Shown here piece after piece: positions 25,541-35,783 of a DNA stretch of 49,999 bases. The notes under the pieces were generated by a model, which was not told the origin of the DNA, made no database searches, and saw only the letters and a list, made by a program, of their open reading frames with translations. This DNA comes from Bacteroidota bacterium (lineage in GTDB: Bacteria > Bacteroidota > Bacteroidia > B-17B0 > Aurantibacillaceae), in NCBI GenBank assembly GCA_025363015.1, contig JANYEQ010000015.1:1-49999 (forward strand). The letters are read 5' to 3'. The translations under genes were made by a program, and so were the position numbers. Every line of letters begins with the position of its first letter. Within the stretch, counting starts at the first letter, position 1.

Positions 25541-26578
25541 CTATTTAGTGTTTAATTTTTTTGTTAATTCATTTATTTTATCATTAAGTTTTGGTAAACT
25601 TCTAAATAAAACATAGCTACGCTTATAATCGCCAATACTAAAGGATGGTGAGCCTTGCACAATTTCGTTTTCTTTTTCAATACTACCACCAACACCACTT
25701 TGCCCTGCAATTTTTACACCATTGGCAATTGTAATATGGCCTACAATGCCTACTTGAGCGGCAATCATACAGTTTTTTCCTACTTTAGTACTGCCTGCTA
25801 CCCCTGTTAAACCAGCAATTACAGTATTTTCGCCCACTTCTACATTATGAGCAATTTGTACCAAATTATCTAATTTAACACCTTGTCGTAATATGGTGCT
25901 ACCCATAGTTGCTCTATCAATTGAGGTATTAGAGCCAACTTCTACATAATCTTCTAAAATTACATTGCCAATTTGTGGTACTTTAGTAAATATTTCACCA
26001 TTGGTATTTGGGGCAAAGCCAAAGCCATCAGCACCAATAACGGTACTAGCATGTATAGTGCAATGTTTACCAATAATACATTCGTGATACACTTTTACGC
26101 CAGAGAATAGCGTTGTACTATCACCAATGCTACAATTATCGCCCACATATACGTGTGGATATATTTTTACATTATTACCTATAGTTACATTATTACCAAT
26201 GTAAGCAAAAGCGCCAATATAACAATCTTTACCTATTTTAGCATTTTGACTAATAAAACTAGGTTGTTCAACGCCAGTTTTTGAACCTTTAATTTCGTTA
26301 TATAATTGTAGTAATTTTGCAAATGCTTCGTAGGCGTTTTCAACTCTAATTAATGTACAGGTTTCTTTTATGGGTTTATCTAATACTAAAGTTGTATTAA
26401 CAATTACAATACTTGCGTTGGTAGTGTATATGTAATGAGTGTATTTTGGGTTTGATAAAAAGGATAATGTTTTAGGTAAACCCTCTTCAATTTTTGAAAG
26501 ATTATTTACGGTAGCATTTTCGTTTCCCTCTACGGTACCATTTAAAAGTTGTGCTATTTGTTGCGCTGTAAATTCCAT
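25541..26578 (-). CDS. lpxD: UDP-3-O-acylglucosamine N-acyltransferase LpxD
   Basis: This 345-residue enzyme adds the second acyl chain to UDP-3-O-acylglucosamine in lipid A synthesis. The N-terminal uridine-binding domain ([34 protein letters not shown]) is followed by hexapeptide repeats forming a left-handed beta helix ([30 protein letters not shown] and so on). The catalytic His lies in [15 protein letters not shown]. The C-terminal [20 protein letters not shown] and [13 protein letters not shown] helix fits the family length. It is followed by a glycosyltransferase in the same direction, a lipid A and surface-sugar setting. Confidence 0.95.
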   Translation of the reverse strand: MEFTAQQIAQLLNGTVEGNENATVNNLSKIEEGLPKTLSFLSNPKYTHYIYTTNASIVIVNTTLVLDKPIKETCTLIRVENAYEAFAKLLQLYNEIKGSKTGVEQPSFISQNAKIGKDCYIGAFAYIGNNVTIGNNVKIYPHVYVGDNCSIGDSTTLFSGVKVYHECIIGKHCTIHASTVIGADGFGFAPNTNGEIFTKVPQIGNVILEDYVEVGSNTSIDRATMGSTILRQGVKLDNLVQIAHNVEVGENTVIAGLTGVAGSTKVGKNCMIAAQVGIVGHITIANGVKIAGQSGVGGSIEKENEIVQGSPSFSIGDYKRSYVLFRSLPKLNDKINELTKKLNTK

Positions 26579-26606
26579 AGTTTTATAAATTATAAATATA
26601 CAAATG

Positions 26607-27731
26607 TTATTGTGCTTGTTTAATTACTTCTATTAATTTTAATTTTTCGTTTTGCCAATTTAGTTCGTTAGTAACGTTTAAGGTATTATTTCGATATTCG
26701 GCATAAGTATTTGAGTTTAAAAGTTCATTTATTTTTTGTGCAATATGTTGCGGGTTATGGTTATCAATAAACGTTCCAATATTATAGCGTAAAATTATAT
26801 TTTCAATTTCGGGTAAACGGCTAGCAAGTATTGGTAATTGAGCATGTATGTAATCAAAAATTTTATTAGGTAAGCTATAATAGTAATTCAAATTAGTGTT
26901 TTTATCAATAGATATGCCTAAATCAGCATTAAAGGTGTAATGCATTAGTTCGGCTTTCGGTAGTTTTTCAATTAATAAAATTTTGGGTTGTAGTTTTTTA
27001 TTTTTTATTTTTAGTTTTAAAATATCCCACACATCTCCACTTCCTATGATTAATAAAAGGGCATTTTCTATAAATTCCATAGCCTCTACTAATTCTTCAG
27101 CACCTCTATCAATATTAATACCAGCACCTTGTAATAAAATTATTTTTTTATTTAAAGGTAAATTTAATTGTTGTTTAGTTTTTGCAATAAAATTTTTAGG
27201 AGTATCGGGTATATTTCTTACGGCTTTAAAATTTACATTATATTTTTTTTCAAAAATTTTGGCAATACTATAATTTACGGTAATGCAATTTTTTAATTTT
27301 GGCACAATACGCTTTTCTATACTTAGCCAAATTTTCTTTTTTATAGGTGAGTGTATTAGCTCTGGCACCTCGCAAAATAACTCATGACTATCATATACTA
27401 AGGGGATACGTTTTAATTTAGATACCAGGTAATTGGGCAAAAGTGTATCTAAATCGTTTGCAAATAATAAGCTACTTTTTACAAAAAGTAGCTTAAAAAA
27501 TAATCTAATATTAAAAAATAAATAAAATAAAAATCCTTTTTTAAATAACAAAACCATCCTTACTGTTTTAAAATTCCAGTGAGGTAAGGGAAGTGAATTT
27601 GGTAACTTTCGACCAATTAATACAACAGTATAACCACATTCAATTAGGGTTAAACATGTTTTATTTACACGATTATCAGTAACTAAATCGTTAATTACAC
27701 TTACAGTTGCTATTTTTTTTGTTGTAAACAA
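26607..27731 (-). CDS. Glycosyltransferase, GT4-like (GT-B fold)
   Basis: This 374-residue protein has a TTG start (no ATG fits). The N-terminal Rossmann domain shows [20 protein letters not shown] and [15 protein letters not shown], with [15 protein letters not shown]. The donor domain has [31 protein letters not shown] and [20 protein letters not shown] followed by [19 protein letters not shown], the GT4-like nucleotide-sugar site. The acceptor cannot be read. It lies upstream of lpxD on the same strand with a 28-base gap, and is divergent from murB and the polysaccharide genes. Confidence 0.85.
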   Translation of the reverse strand: MFTTKKIATVSVINDLVTDNRVNKTCLTLIECGYTVVLIGRKLPNSLPLPHWNFKTVRMVLLFKKGFLFYLFFNIRLFFKLLFVKSSLLFANDLDTLLPNYLVSKLKRIPLVYDSHELFCEVPELIHSPIKKKIWLSIEKRIVPKLKNCITVNYSIAKIFEKKYNVNFKAVRNIPDTPKNFIAKTKQQLNLPLNKKIILLQGAGINIDRGAEELVEAMEFIENALLLIIGSGDVWDILKLKIKNKKLQPKILLIEKLPKAELMHYTFNADLGISIDKNTNLNYYYSLPNKIFDYIHAQLPILASRLPEIENIILRYNIGTFIDNHNPQHIAQKINELLNSNTYAEYRNNTLNVTNELNWQNEKLKLIEVIKQAQ

Positions 27732-27798
27732 ATAGGTTGTTGATATTGGTTTAAATATAGAGATTTTATGGCGAATTATTTACTTATTTTTGTTTACT

Positions 27799-28818
27799 AT
27801 GTTACAAATTAAACAACACTTTAATTTAAAGCCTTATAACACTTTTGGTATTGAGGCGTTATGCACATACTTTACGGAAATCTATTCAGAAACCGATTTT
27901 TTAGAATTAATACAAAACACCATTTATAAAACCAATCAAAAATTAATTTTAGGTGGAGGAAGTAATATTTTATTTACTAAAAATTTTGATGGTATAGTAA
28001 TTAAAAATAATTTAAAAGGAATAAGTGTAATTAGTCAAACTCAAACCGAAGTGATAGTAAAAGCTAATGCAGGAGAGGTTTGGCACGATTTAGTATTGTG
28101 GTGTATCAGTAATAATTATTGTGGTTTAGAGAATTTATCGCTAATACCCGGCTGCGTGGGCGCTAGTCCTATGCAAAATATTGGGGCCTATGGTGTAGAA
28201 ATTAAAGATGTTTTTTACGAACTAGAAGCCTTTGATGTTGAAACCGGTGATAAAAGAAGCTTTAATTTATTAGAATGTAAGTTTGGTTATAGAGAAAGTG
28301 TATTTAAAAATGAGTTTAAGAATAAATATTTAATTGCGTCGGTTAGTTTTAAATTAAAAAAACAGGCTCATTTAAATACAACCTATGGAGCCATTAATAC
28401 GGAGTTAGAGCATATGAAAATTACAAATCCTAGTATTAAAGATGTTTCAAACGCAGTAATAAGTATTAGAGAAAGTAAACTCCCTAACCCAAAAAATATG
28501 GGTAATGCAGGTAGTTTTTTTAAAAACCCTGAAGTAACTGAAAGTATATATTTAAATTTAAAATTAAAGTATCCAAACTTGGTTGCATATCTATTAGATA
28601 ATGGCAATTATAAATTAGCAGCTGGTTGGTTAATTGAACAGTGTGATTTAAAAGGTTTTGCGCATAATGGTGCTGCCGTTCATACAAAACAAGCTTTGGT
28701 TTTAATTAATAAAAATAATTGTACGGGTGATGATGTATATCAACTATCAACTTATGTATTGCAAAAAGTATTTAATACATTTGGTGTAACACTTGAAAGA
28801 GAAGTAAATATAATTTAA
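27799..28818 (+). CDS. murB: UDP-N-acetylenolpyruvoylglucosamine reductase MurB
   Basis: This 339-residue enzyme reduces the enolpyruvyl group to make UDP-MurNAc for peptidoglycan. I use the ATG at 27799 (MLQIKQHFNLKPYNTFGIEA). FAD-binding motifs are LILGGGSNILF, LSLIPGCVGASPMQNIGAYG and FKYRES-like FGYRESVFKN, with Arg and Ser in GNAGSFFKNP as catalytic residues. The C-terminal KGFAHNGAAVHTKQALVLIN marks the type I (E. coli-like) enzyme. Its stop overlaps the next ATG (TAATG), so it heads the polysaccharide operon. Confidence 0.96.
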   Translation: MLQIKQHFNLKPYNTFGIEALCTYFTEIYSETDFLELIQNTIYKTNQKLILGGGSNILFTKNFDGIVIKNNLKGISVISQTQTEVIVKANAGEVWHDLVLWCISNNYCGLENLSLIPGCVGASPMQNIGAYGVEIKDVFYELEAFDVETGDKRSFNLLECKFGYRESVFKNEFKNKYLIASVSFKLKKQAHLNTTYGAINTELEHMKITNPSIKDVSNAVISIRESKLPNPKNMGNAGSFFKNPEVTESIYLNLKLKYPNLVAYLLDNGNYKLAAGWLIEQCDLKGFAHNGAAVHTKQALVLINKNNCTGDDVYQLSTYVLQKVFNTFGVTLEREVNII

Positions 28819-30137
28819 TGCTAGCGCTAATAATAGATATAGGTATTTTTTTGAATTTGTTTTTTACAAGTTATGTTTTTTTTAAAGACCCTTTCGAATT
28901 TTACCTTTCTTATATTCCAATTTTAGCTTTACTCCCTATTTTTATTTTAAAGTATAAATTTTATGCACAAAATTTATACATACTTATTCCATTACTTATT
29001 GTAGGTATATTTAATATTGCGGTAGATAATAATACGATAGCTAACTTCTTAAAGATATATTTAAATATTGCTATAAGTTTAATTTTTTATCAATATGTGA
29101 TGCAGTATTACGAATTTGATGTAAAACGCATTTTTAAAATGTATCTAAATGTTTCTTTTTTTGTATGTTTGATAGGCTTGTTCCAATTAGTATCTTATTG
29201 GATTGGATTTAAATATGGTTATAATTTAAAATTAATATATATAGTAAATAAGTGGAGTTTAACTTCAGGTGGTTTAGGAATTAGGATTAACAGTTTATTT
29301 AGCGAACCCTCCTATTTAGGTGCAGTTATAGGCCCAGCTTTTTTTATTTCTATATATCAAATAATTACCAGAACAAGCAACTTTCTTTCTTTAAAAAAAT
29401 GTTTGGTAGTAATTACGTGCTATGTACTTTCTTTTTCAAGCGTTGCATATCTTGGTATTTTCTTTGCCGTTGTACTGTTAACCATAAATTACGGCGCCGT
29501 TAGATATTTTTTAATAGCCATACCACTGGTTATTTTTTTATTTTTTATTGCTTATAACAATACTAAGGAATTTAAAGAACGGGTAGATGGAATAAATGAA
29601 TTATTTTTTGAAAACATTTTAGACAATGATATTAGTAAAACTGAAACTAAATCAGGTAAGGTAAAGCGAATAAGAAACTTTTTAAAAAGAGTACATGGTT
29701 CCTCGTTTGTATTTTATAATAATTATAATGCTGCTAAGCAAAATTTTAAAGAAAATCCTTTATTTGGTACCGGCTTAGGGTCTCACGAATTTGCGTATGA
29801 AAAATATAATTTAAGTGAAAAAATTGGAGGTATTTATCAATTTAATACTACAGATGCTAACTCTATGTTTTTGAGAGTAGTATCTGAAGCAGGTTTAATT
29901 GGTATACTTTTTTTAATACTTTTTATATTTAAATATTTTGTGTCACGCGATTTAAATAATAATGAGATTGATGATTACTGGCTCATTGGTAATGCTCTTT
30001 TAGTATTAATATTACTACAATATGCAAGGCAAGGTAACTACACGTATAATGGCTTTTTTCTTTACGGGTGGATGTATTATTATAATAAAATGGCTTATAA
30101 TAAATACGCTGAATCATTAAATGTCGATTCTAAATGA
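28818..30137 (+). CDS. O-antigen ligase/polymerase-like membrane protein
   Basis: This 439-residue protein has about ten predicted membrane helices and one large hydrophilic loop (about 255-330) before the last helices, the layout of Wzy polymerases and WaaL ligases. The loop region contains NPLFGTGLGSHEF, the usual NxxxGxGxGxxE-like motif of the family, and NSMFLRVVSEAGLIGILFLI follows. It joins sugar repeats or attaches them to a lipid carrier at the periplasmic face. Start and stop overlap with neighbours (TAATG, ATGA) show tight operon structure. Confidence 0.8.
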   Translation: MLALIIDIGIFLNLFFTSYVFFKDPFEFYLSYIPILALLPIFILKYKFYAQNLYILIPLLIVGIFNIAVDNNTIANFLKIYLNIAISLIFYQYVMQYYEFDVKRIFKMYLNVSFFVCLIGLFQLVSYWIGFKYGYNLKLIYIVNKWSLTSGGLGIRINSLFSEPSYLGAVIGPAFFISIYQIITRTSNFLSLKKCLVVITCYVLSFSSVAYLGIFFAVVLLTINYGAVRYFLIAIPLVIFLFFIAYNNTKEFKERVDGINELFFENILDNDISKTETKSGKVKRIRNFLKRVHGSSFVFYNNYNAAKQNFKENPLFGTGLGSHEFAYEKYNLSEKIGGIYQFNTTDANSMFLRVVSEAGLIGILFLILFIFKYFVSRDLNNNEIDDYWLIGNALLVLILLQYARQGNYTYNGFFLYGWMYYYNKMAYNKYAESLNVDSK

Positions 30138-31189
30138 CAGTATTATTTTTATATACCGAAATTGCCGATTACTTTTTAAATTGCTGTAAACAATTGTCCG
30201 CTTCTGCAAATGTTCATATTATTAGATGGGCAGTAAATAAAGAAGCACCTTTTCAATTTGATATTCCAAAAAATATAAATGTTTATGAAAAAAGTAATTA
30301 TACTTATATCCAATTACAACAATTAATTGAAATCATTAACCCAAGTATAATTGTATGCAGTGGTTGGATTGATAAAGATTATCTAAAATTAACAAAACCA
30401 TATTTTAATAAAATACCCACCATTATAACTTGCGATACACATTATACAGGTTCTATAAAACAAAAAATAGCAATTATTTTAAGTCGACTTTATTTATTAA
30501 AAATATTTTCTAACGCTTGGGTGCCGGGTAATTCGCAATTTAGTTATGTCCAAAAATTAGGGTTTAAGTCTCATAAAATAAAAACAGGTTTTTATTGTGC
30601 CGATTTAAATAAATTTAATTTAGTTTATTCAAACTCTATTCAAATTAAAAAAAATAATTTCCCTAAACGTTTTTTATATGTTGGAAGATATTATGATTTT
30701 AAAGGTATTAAAGAATTATGGAATGCTTTTATTGAGTTACAAAACCAACATCCAAATGAATGGGAACTCTGGTGTTTGGGCACAGGAAATATCGAGCCTA
30801 TTCAACATCCTAAAATAAAACATTTTGGGTTTGTGCAACCAAAAGATTTAGAACCTATTTTATTACAATGTGGCGTATTTATTTTGCCTAGTAAATTTGA
30901 GCCTTGGGGGGTAGTTGTACAAGAGTATGCAGCTTCTGGTTTTCCATTAATTTTAAGTAACAACGTAGGGGCAAAACAAATTTTTTTAGAAGAAAATAAA
31001 AACGGATATTTATTTAATCATATTAACACTAATAGTGAATTAAAAAATAATTTAAAAAAAATAACAGAACTATCTGCAGAACAATTAAATACAATGGCAG
31101 AATATGGCCACGCTTTAGCTCAAAATATTACCGTTGAAAAATGGTGCAATACACTTTTAGAATTTAAAAATGATTTCAGGAAAAAATAA
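30134..31189 (+). CDS. Glycosyltransferase family 4 protein
   Basis: This 351-residue protein has an N-terminal domain with ADYFLNCCKQL and IIVCSGWIDKDYL, and a GT1/GT4 donor domain with KRFLYVGRYYDFKGIKELW, LWCLGTGN and the signature GVFILPSKFEPWGVVVQEYA, where the EPWG-VxxEA pattern holds the nucleotide-sugar-binding Glu residues. LILSNNVGAKQIF completes it. It overlaps the polymerase-like gene by four bases and the epimerase by 20 bases. It probably adds one sugar of the surface glycan. Confidence 0.88.
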   Translation: MTVLFLYTEIADYFLNCCKQLSASANVHIIRWAVNKEAPFQFDIPKNINVYEKSNYTYIQLQQLIEIINPSIIVCSGWIDKDYLKLTKPYFNKIPTIITCDTHYTGSIKQKIAIILSRLYLLKIFSNAWVPGNSQFSYVQKLGFKSHKIKTGFYCADLNKFNLVYSNSIQIKKNNFPKRFLYVGRYYDFKGIKELWNAFIELQNQHPNEWELWCLGTGNIEPIQHPKIKHFGFVQPKDLEPILLQCGVFILPSKFEPWGVVVQEYAASGFPLILSNNVGAKQIFLEENKNGYLFNHINTNSELKNNLKKITELSAEQLNTMAEYGHALAQNITVEKWCNTLLEFKNDFRKK

Positions 31190-32129
31190 AATATTAGTAA
31201 CGGGTGGCGCAGGCAATGTGGGTAGTGCATTGGTTAAAAAATTATTGCTTAACCCCAATAATTATGTTGTAATAGTTGATAATTTATCAACGGGCTATAT
31301 TTCTAAACTCCCTGCAGAAGATAATTTAAATTGGAAATTTATAAATGCAGATGTAAATACCTATGCCGATATTTCTTCTATTATGCATTCGTATAATTTT
31401 CATTATGTATTTCATTATGCTGCTGTAGTTGGCGTTCAGCGTACACAAAATAATCCTATTTCGGTTTTAAATGATATAGATGGAATTAAAAATATTTTAA
31501 ATCTTTCAAAAAACTCATCAGTAAAACACGTTTATTTTGCTTCAAGTAGCGAAGTATATGGCGAACCCGTAGAATTACCACAACATGAATTTAGTACTCC
31601 ACTCAATTCTCGTGTGCCTTATGCTGTAGTTAAAAATGTAGGCGAATGTTTTTTTAGAAGCTATTCACAAGCATATAATTTACCCTATACTATTTTTAGA
31701 TTTTTTAATACTTATGGCCCAAATCAAAGTATCGATTTTGTAATTTCTCGTTTTTTAGAAGCGGCTTTAAAAAATAAAGATATAACAATTTATGGCGACG
31801 GCTCCCAAACCCGTACATTTACGTATGTTGATGATAATGTTGACGTGTGTAATACAATTTTTGAAAATAAATTATTAATAAACGATGTTATAAATATTGG
31901 TAACGACGAAATTCTAACTATAAAACAATTAGCGCAACTAATTATTAGAATAACTAATTCCTCATCTCAAATTTGTTATTTGCCACCATTAAAAGATGGC
32001 GATATGACCCGCCGACAGCCTGAAAATAGTAAAATGAAAGAGATCCTAAATAAAAAATTAATTACGGTTGAAGAGGGTTTACGATTAATGATTAACAACA
32101 AACAATTTTTAAAATCAATTGATTTATAA
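31170..32129 (+). CDS. NAD-dependent epimerase/dehydratase (extended SDR)
   Basis: This 319-residue protein has the Rossmann motif ILVTGGAGNVGSALVKKLL (GxxGxxG, with NVG in place of the common FIG), DNLSTG, the SSSEVYGEP active-site Ser region and YAVVK with catalytic Tyr and Lys. RFFNTYGPNQ, GDGSQTRTFTYVDD and NIGNDEILTI are standard for GalE/RmlB-like sugar-nucleotide enzymes. The exact substrate (UDP-Glc, UDP-GlcNAc or a 4,6-dehydratase product) cannot be read. It starts inside the preceding glycosyltransferase gene. Confidence 0.9.
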   Translation: MISGKNKILVTGGAGNVGSALVKKLLLNPNNYVVIVDNLSTGYISKLPAEDNLNWKFINADVNTYADISSIMHSYNFHYVFHYAAVVGVQRTQNNPISVLNDIDGIKNILNLSKNSSVKHVYFASSSEVYGEPVELPQHEFSTPLNSRVPYAVVKNVGECFFRSYSQAYNLPYTIFRFFNTYGPNQSIDFVISRFLEAALKNKDITIYGDGSQTRTFTYVDDNVDVCNTIFENKLLINDVINIGNDEILTIKQLAQLIIRITNSSSQICYLPPLKDGDMTRRQPENSKMKEILNKKLITVEEGLRLMINNKQFLKSIDL

Positions 32130-32135
32130 TTTTTT

Positions 32136-34025
32136 ATGTGTGGTATAAACGGATTTATTTCTCAATCATTTTCTCAAGAACAAAAAAAACAACTTGTTCA
32201 AAAAATGAATACCCGTTTGGCACATCGTGGGCCGGATAATGATTCGGTTTGGAGTAATGACTTAATTAGTTTAGGGCATCGCCGCTTATCAATTATTGAT
32301 TTAAGCGTTGAAAGTAATCAACCTTTTCTATCAAACGATAAACGCTACGTAATTATTTATAATGGCGAATTATATAACTATAAAGATTTAAAATTAGAAT
32401 TACAACGTACAGCACAAGGTTCAGCAAAAGCACCTTATTTTTTTAAAACGAATAGTGATACCGAAGTTATTTTAGCTGCTTACATTCGTTGGGGAAGTCA
32501 ATGTTTGCAATACTTTAACGGTATGTTTGCGTTTGCAATTTTTGATACTGAATTAAATAAATTATTTATAGCACGGGATAGGGTAGGGGTAAAACCTTTG
32601 TATTATTATTATGGTGATGAGGGTTTTTTGTTTTCGAGCGAAGTACGCCCTATCATTCATTCAGGTATAAAACAATTTGGCATTAACAAAAATGTATTGG
32701 CAGAATATGTGATGTATCAAACTGTTTTTGCACCTCAAACAATTGTAAAAGGTGTTAAAATGTTAATGCCTGGGCATTATTTGGAGTACGAAGAATCAAA
32801 AGCGACCATTACACATTATTATGATATTAATAAAATTTCTAAGGCGAGTAATGATTTAAGCTATGCTCAAATTTGTAATAAAGTAAATGAACTACTAACA
32901 CATTCCGTTCAACAACGTTTAGTTGCGGATGTACCTTTTGGTGCTTTTTTGTCAGGTGGAATTGATTCGAGTGCTGTTGTAGGGTTAATGAGTAAAGTTA
33001 CTTCTCAGAAAATTCAAACTTTTAATATTAGTTTTGATGAAAGTCAATTTTCTGAAAGTAAATACGCACAATTAATCGCAAAAAAATTTAATACCCAACA
33101 TCACGAAATTAAATTAACGCCCAGTGATTTTTTAAAACAACTACCCGAAGCGCTAAGTGCTATTGATCACCCCACCGGCGACGGCCCAAACACCTACATT
33201 GTTAGTAAAGCAACTAAGCAAGCTGGTGTTACCATGGCTTTGAGTGGTATTGGAGGCGATGAATTATTTGCTGGTTACGATGTATTTAAGCGGATGTATC
33301 AATTGCAAAAAAAAACTTGGTTAAATGTAATTCCAAAAATTGGCAGACAATTTGGCGGAGCACTTATTCAACAACAAAAAAAATCAATTAGCGGCAATAA
33401 AATTGCAGAGTTGTTAAGCGAAAATAATATTAATTTTAACTCTGCTTATCCTTTAAGTAGAAGCATTTTTACTAAAAAAGAGCTAAGTAGTTTATTAAAA
33501 AATACAACTGCATTTTATGAAATGGAGAAAATAATTTCCTCTATACCTCAATACAAAAATCAATTATTAAGTGCCGTTAGTTTGGCAGAAATTAATACTT
33601 ATTTACAAAATGTATTATTACGTGATACCGATCAAATGAGTATGGCTGTTGCTTTAGAAGTGCGGGAACCTTTTTTAGATTATAAATTAATTGATTTTGT
33701 GCTAAGCTTGAATGATGAACATAAATACCCACATACGCCAAAAAAACTATTAACCGATAGTTTAGGCGATTTATTACCTATTGAAATTGTAAACCGCCCA
33801 AAAATGGGATTTACTTTACCTTGGCAACATTGGTTAAAAAATGATTTAAAAATATTTTGCGAAAAAAATATTATAGAATTTAGTAATTATGATTTTTGTA
33901 TAAAACAAAATATACAAAATTTATGGCAACGTTTTTTAGCTAATGATAAAACCGTAACTTGGAGTAGAATTTGGCACTTAGTAGTTTTAAATAATTGGTT
34001 AAAACAAAATAACTTAGAAAATTAA
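32136..34025 (+). CDS. asnB: Asparagine synthase (glutamine-hydrolysing)
   Basis: This 629-residue enzyme begins MCGINGFIS, giving the N-terminal nucleophile Cys2 of the glutaminase domain (LAHRGPDNDSVWS, IIYNGELYNY, NSDTEVILAAY). The synthase domain shows the ATP-pyrophosphatase loop FLSGGIDSSAVVGLM, SKATKQAGVTMALSGIGGDELFAGY and EVREPFLDYKLIDFVLSL. In polysaccharide clusters such AsnB homologues often amidate sugar acids rather than make free Asn. Its place between an epimerase and a glycosyltransferase makes that likely here, though undecided from sequence. Confidence 0.93.
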   Translation: MCGINGFISQSFSQEQKKQLVQKMNTRLAHRGPDNDSVWSNDLISLGHRRLSIIDLSVESNQPFLSNDKRYVIIYNGELYNYKDLKLELQRTAQGSAKAPYFFKTNSDTEVILAAYIRWGSQCLQYFNGMFAFAIFDTELNKLFIARDRVGVKPLYYYYGDEGFLFSSEVRPIIHSGIKQFGINKNVLAEYVMYQTVFAPQTIVKGVKMLMPGHYLEYEESKATITHYYDINKISKASNDLSYAQICNKVNELLTHSVQQRLVADVPFGAFLSGGIDSSAVVGLMSKVTSQKIQTFNISFDESQFSESKYAQLIAKKFNTQHHEIKLTPSDFLKQLPEALSAIDHPTGDGPNTYIVSKATKQAGVTMALSGIGGDELFAGYDVFKRMYQLQKKTWLNVIPKIGRQFGGALIQQQKKSISGNKIAELLSENNINFNSAYPLSRSIFTKKELSSLLKNTTAFYEMEKIISSIPQYKNQLLSAVSLAEINTYLQNVLLRDTDQMSMAVALEVREPFLDYKLIDFVLSLNDEHKYPHTPKKLLTDSLGDLLPIEIVNRPKMGFTLPWQHWLKNDLKIFCEKNIIEFSNYDFCIKQNIQNLWQRFLANDKTVTWSRIWHLVVLNNWLKQNNLEN

Positions 34026-34028
34026 ATT

Positions 34029-35720
34029 TTGAACAAACCAAAAATAGCCATATTAATTGATTGGTATTTGCCAGGGACAAAGGCAGGAGGACCTGTTCGT
34101 TCAATTTACTCGTTAGTAAACTTACTTAAAAACGATTTTAATTTTTATATCATCACTACTAATAAAGATTTACGATCAAAACAAGAGTACACTAATATTA
34201 AACCTAACGAGTTATTTACCGAAGATGGAATTAATTATTTTTATTTTGATGCTAAATTTTTAACCTCAAATAACATGTTTAATTTATTAAATCAAATTAG
34301 TCCTAATTTAATTTATTTAAACAGTTTTTGGTCATTTAATTTTTCGGTTAATATTATTAAACTTCGGCGTAATATATTTAAAAAAACACCCATTTTATTA
34401 GCGCCACGAGGTATGCTAAGTAAAGGTGCCATGAGTTTAAAGTCGTTTAAAAAAAATGTCTTTATTAATTTATCACGTATTTTAGGCTGGCATAAAAATA
34501 TTATTTTTCATGCAACAAACGAACAAGAAAAAAATGATATTTTACTGCGATTTAAAACAGAAAAAGTAAAAATTGCACCAAATGTCAATGTTGCAGTTCC
34601 ATTATTAATTACTAAAATTAAAGAATCAAATCGCTTAAATTTATTTTTTTTATCTCGCATTTCTCCTGTAAAAAATTTACATTTTGCCTTACAAATATTA
34701 CAATCTATACCCTCTTCTTATAATATCAATTATGACATTTTTGGCAATATTGAAGATGAAAATTATTGGAGCGAATGTTTAAAAATTATTAATCAATTAC
34801 CTAAAAATATTACCGTAACCTATAAAGGTGAGTTACAATTTAATGAAGTTCAAAATACAATTTGTAATTATCATTTTTTATTTTTACCAACCTTAAATGA
34901 AAATTTTGGACACTCAATTGTTGAGAGTTTATTAAGTGGCTGCCCTGTTATTATTAGTAACCAAACCCCTTGGAACGATTGCGAACAAAATCATGCTGGC
35001 TTTGCATTAAGCTTAGATGATAAGCAGGCCTTTATTGATAAAATTATTATTTGCATAGAACTAACGCAACAACAATATGATGCAACAAGCAAATTGGCTA
35101 TTAATTATATAACAAATAAAACAAATTTAACTGAAAATATTAACACCTATAAAAACTTATTTATGAGTTCACATACAACCGATTTATCTACCTTTAATAA
35201 TGATTGGTATAAGCCCGGGGGCACATTACTTAAACGTGCCATGTGGTATATTGTTAGTAAATTTTATTTTAAATCCTCGTTTCCATTTTATGGTTTTAAG
35301 CGTTTTTTATTACGATTATTTGGTGCAAAAATTGGTAAAGGTTTTATTATAAAGCCACATGTATCTATTAAATACCCATGGAAATTAGTTGTTGGAGACG
35401 ATGTTTGGATTGGCGAAAATGTATGGATAGATAATTTAGCTTTGGTAACAATAAAAAGTAATGCCTGCATCTCGCAAGGCGCAATGTTACTGTGTGGTAA
35501 TCATAATTACAAACGTAGTACTTTTGATTTAATGGTGGGTACAATTACCATTGATGAAGGAGCATGGGTAGGCGCACAAACCGTTATTTGCCCAGGCGTC
35601 AGAATGGGAAGTCATAGTTTATTAACTGTTGGAAGTATTGCTACTACAAGTTTAGAAGAATTTTGGATTTATCAGGGTAATCCAGCACAAAAATTAAAAA
35701 AACGAGTTATAAAAAGTTAA
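34029..35720 (+). CDS. Fusion of a GT4 glycosyltransferase and a WcaF-type acetyltransferase
   Basis: This 563-residue protein has a TTG start. Residues 1-378 form a GT-B glycosyltransferase: DWYLPGTKAGGPVRSIYSLV, LLAPRGMLSKGAMSLK, LFFLSRISPVKNLHFAL and FLFLPTLNENFGHSIVESLL. Met379 begins a complete 185-residue WcaF-like hexapeptide acetyltransferase: DLSTFNNDWYKPGG, LRLFGAKIGKGFIIKPHVSI, GENVWIDNLALV, QGAMLLCGNHNYK with the catalytic His, and YQGNPAQKLKKRVIK. No stop separates them, while elsewhere these are two genes. It would let one protein add a sugar and acetylate the same glycan. The ATG at 35163 could also start a separate WcaF product. Confidence 0.88.
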   Translation: MNKPKIAILIDWYLPGTKAGGPVRSIYSLVNLLKNDFNFYIITTNKDLRSKQEYTNIKPNELFTEDGINYFYFDAKFLTSNNMFNLLNQISPNLIYLNSFWSFNFSVNIIKLRRNIFKKTPILLAPRGMLSKGAMSLKSFKKNVFINLSRILGWHKNIIFHATNEQEKNDILLRFKTEKVKIAPNVNVAVPLLITKIKESNRLNLFFLSRISPVKNLHFALQILQSIPSSYNINYDIFGNIEDENYWSECLKIINQLPKNITVTYKGELQFNEVQNTICNYHFLFLPTLNENFGHSIVESLLSGCPVIISNQTPWNDCEQNHAGFALSLDDKQAFIDKIIICIELTQQQYDATSKLAINYITNKTNLTENINTYKNLFMSSHTTDLSTFNNDWYKPGGTLLKRAMWYIVSKFYFKSSFPFYGFKRFLLRLFGAKIGKGFIIKPHVSIKYPWKLVVGDDVWIGENVWIDNLALVTIKSNACISQGAMLLCGNHNYKRSTFDLMVGTITIDEGAWVGAQTVICPGVRMGSHSLLTVGSIATTSLEEFWIYQGNPAQKLKKRVIKS

Positions 35721-35783
35721 GTAGTAATGATTGCATTTCAAATGAGCTAATTAAAAATTATTATTATTAATAAAAAATCTATT

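Noticed and set aside
27785-27792. TATTTTTG as the murB promoter
   Set aside because: The -7 box fits, but no TTG lies at the right distance and it ends six bases before the ATG, so I do not list it as a feature.
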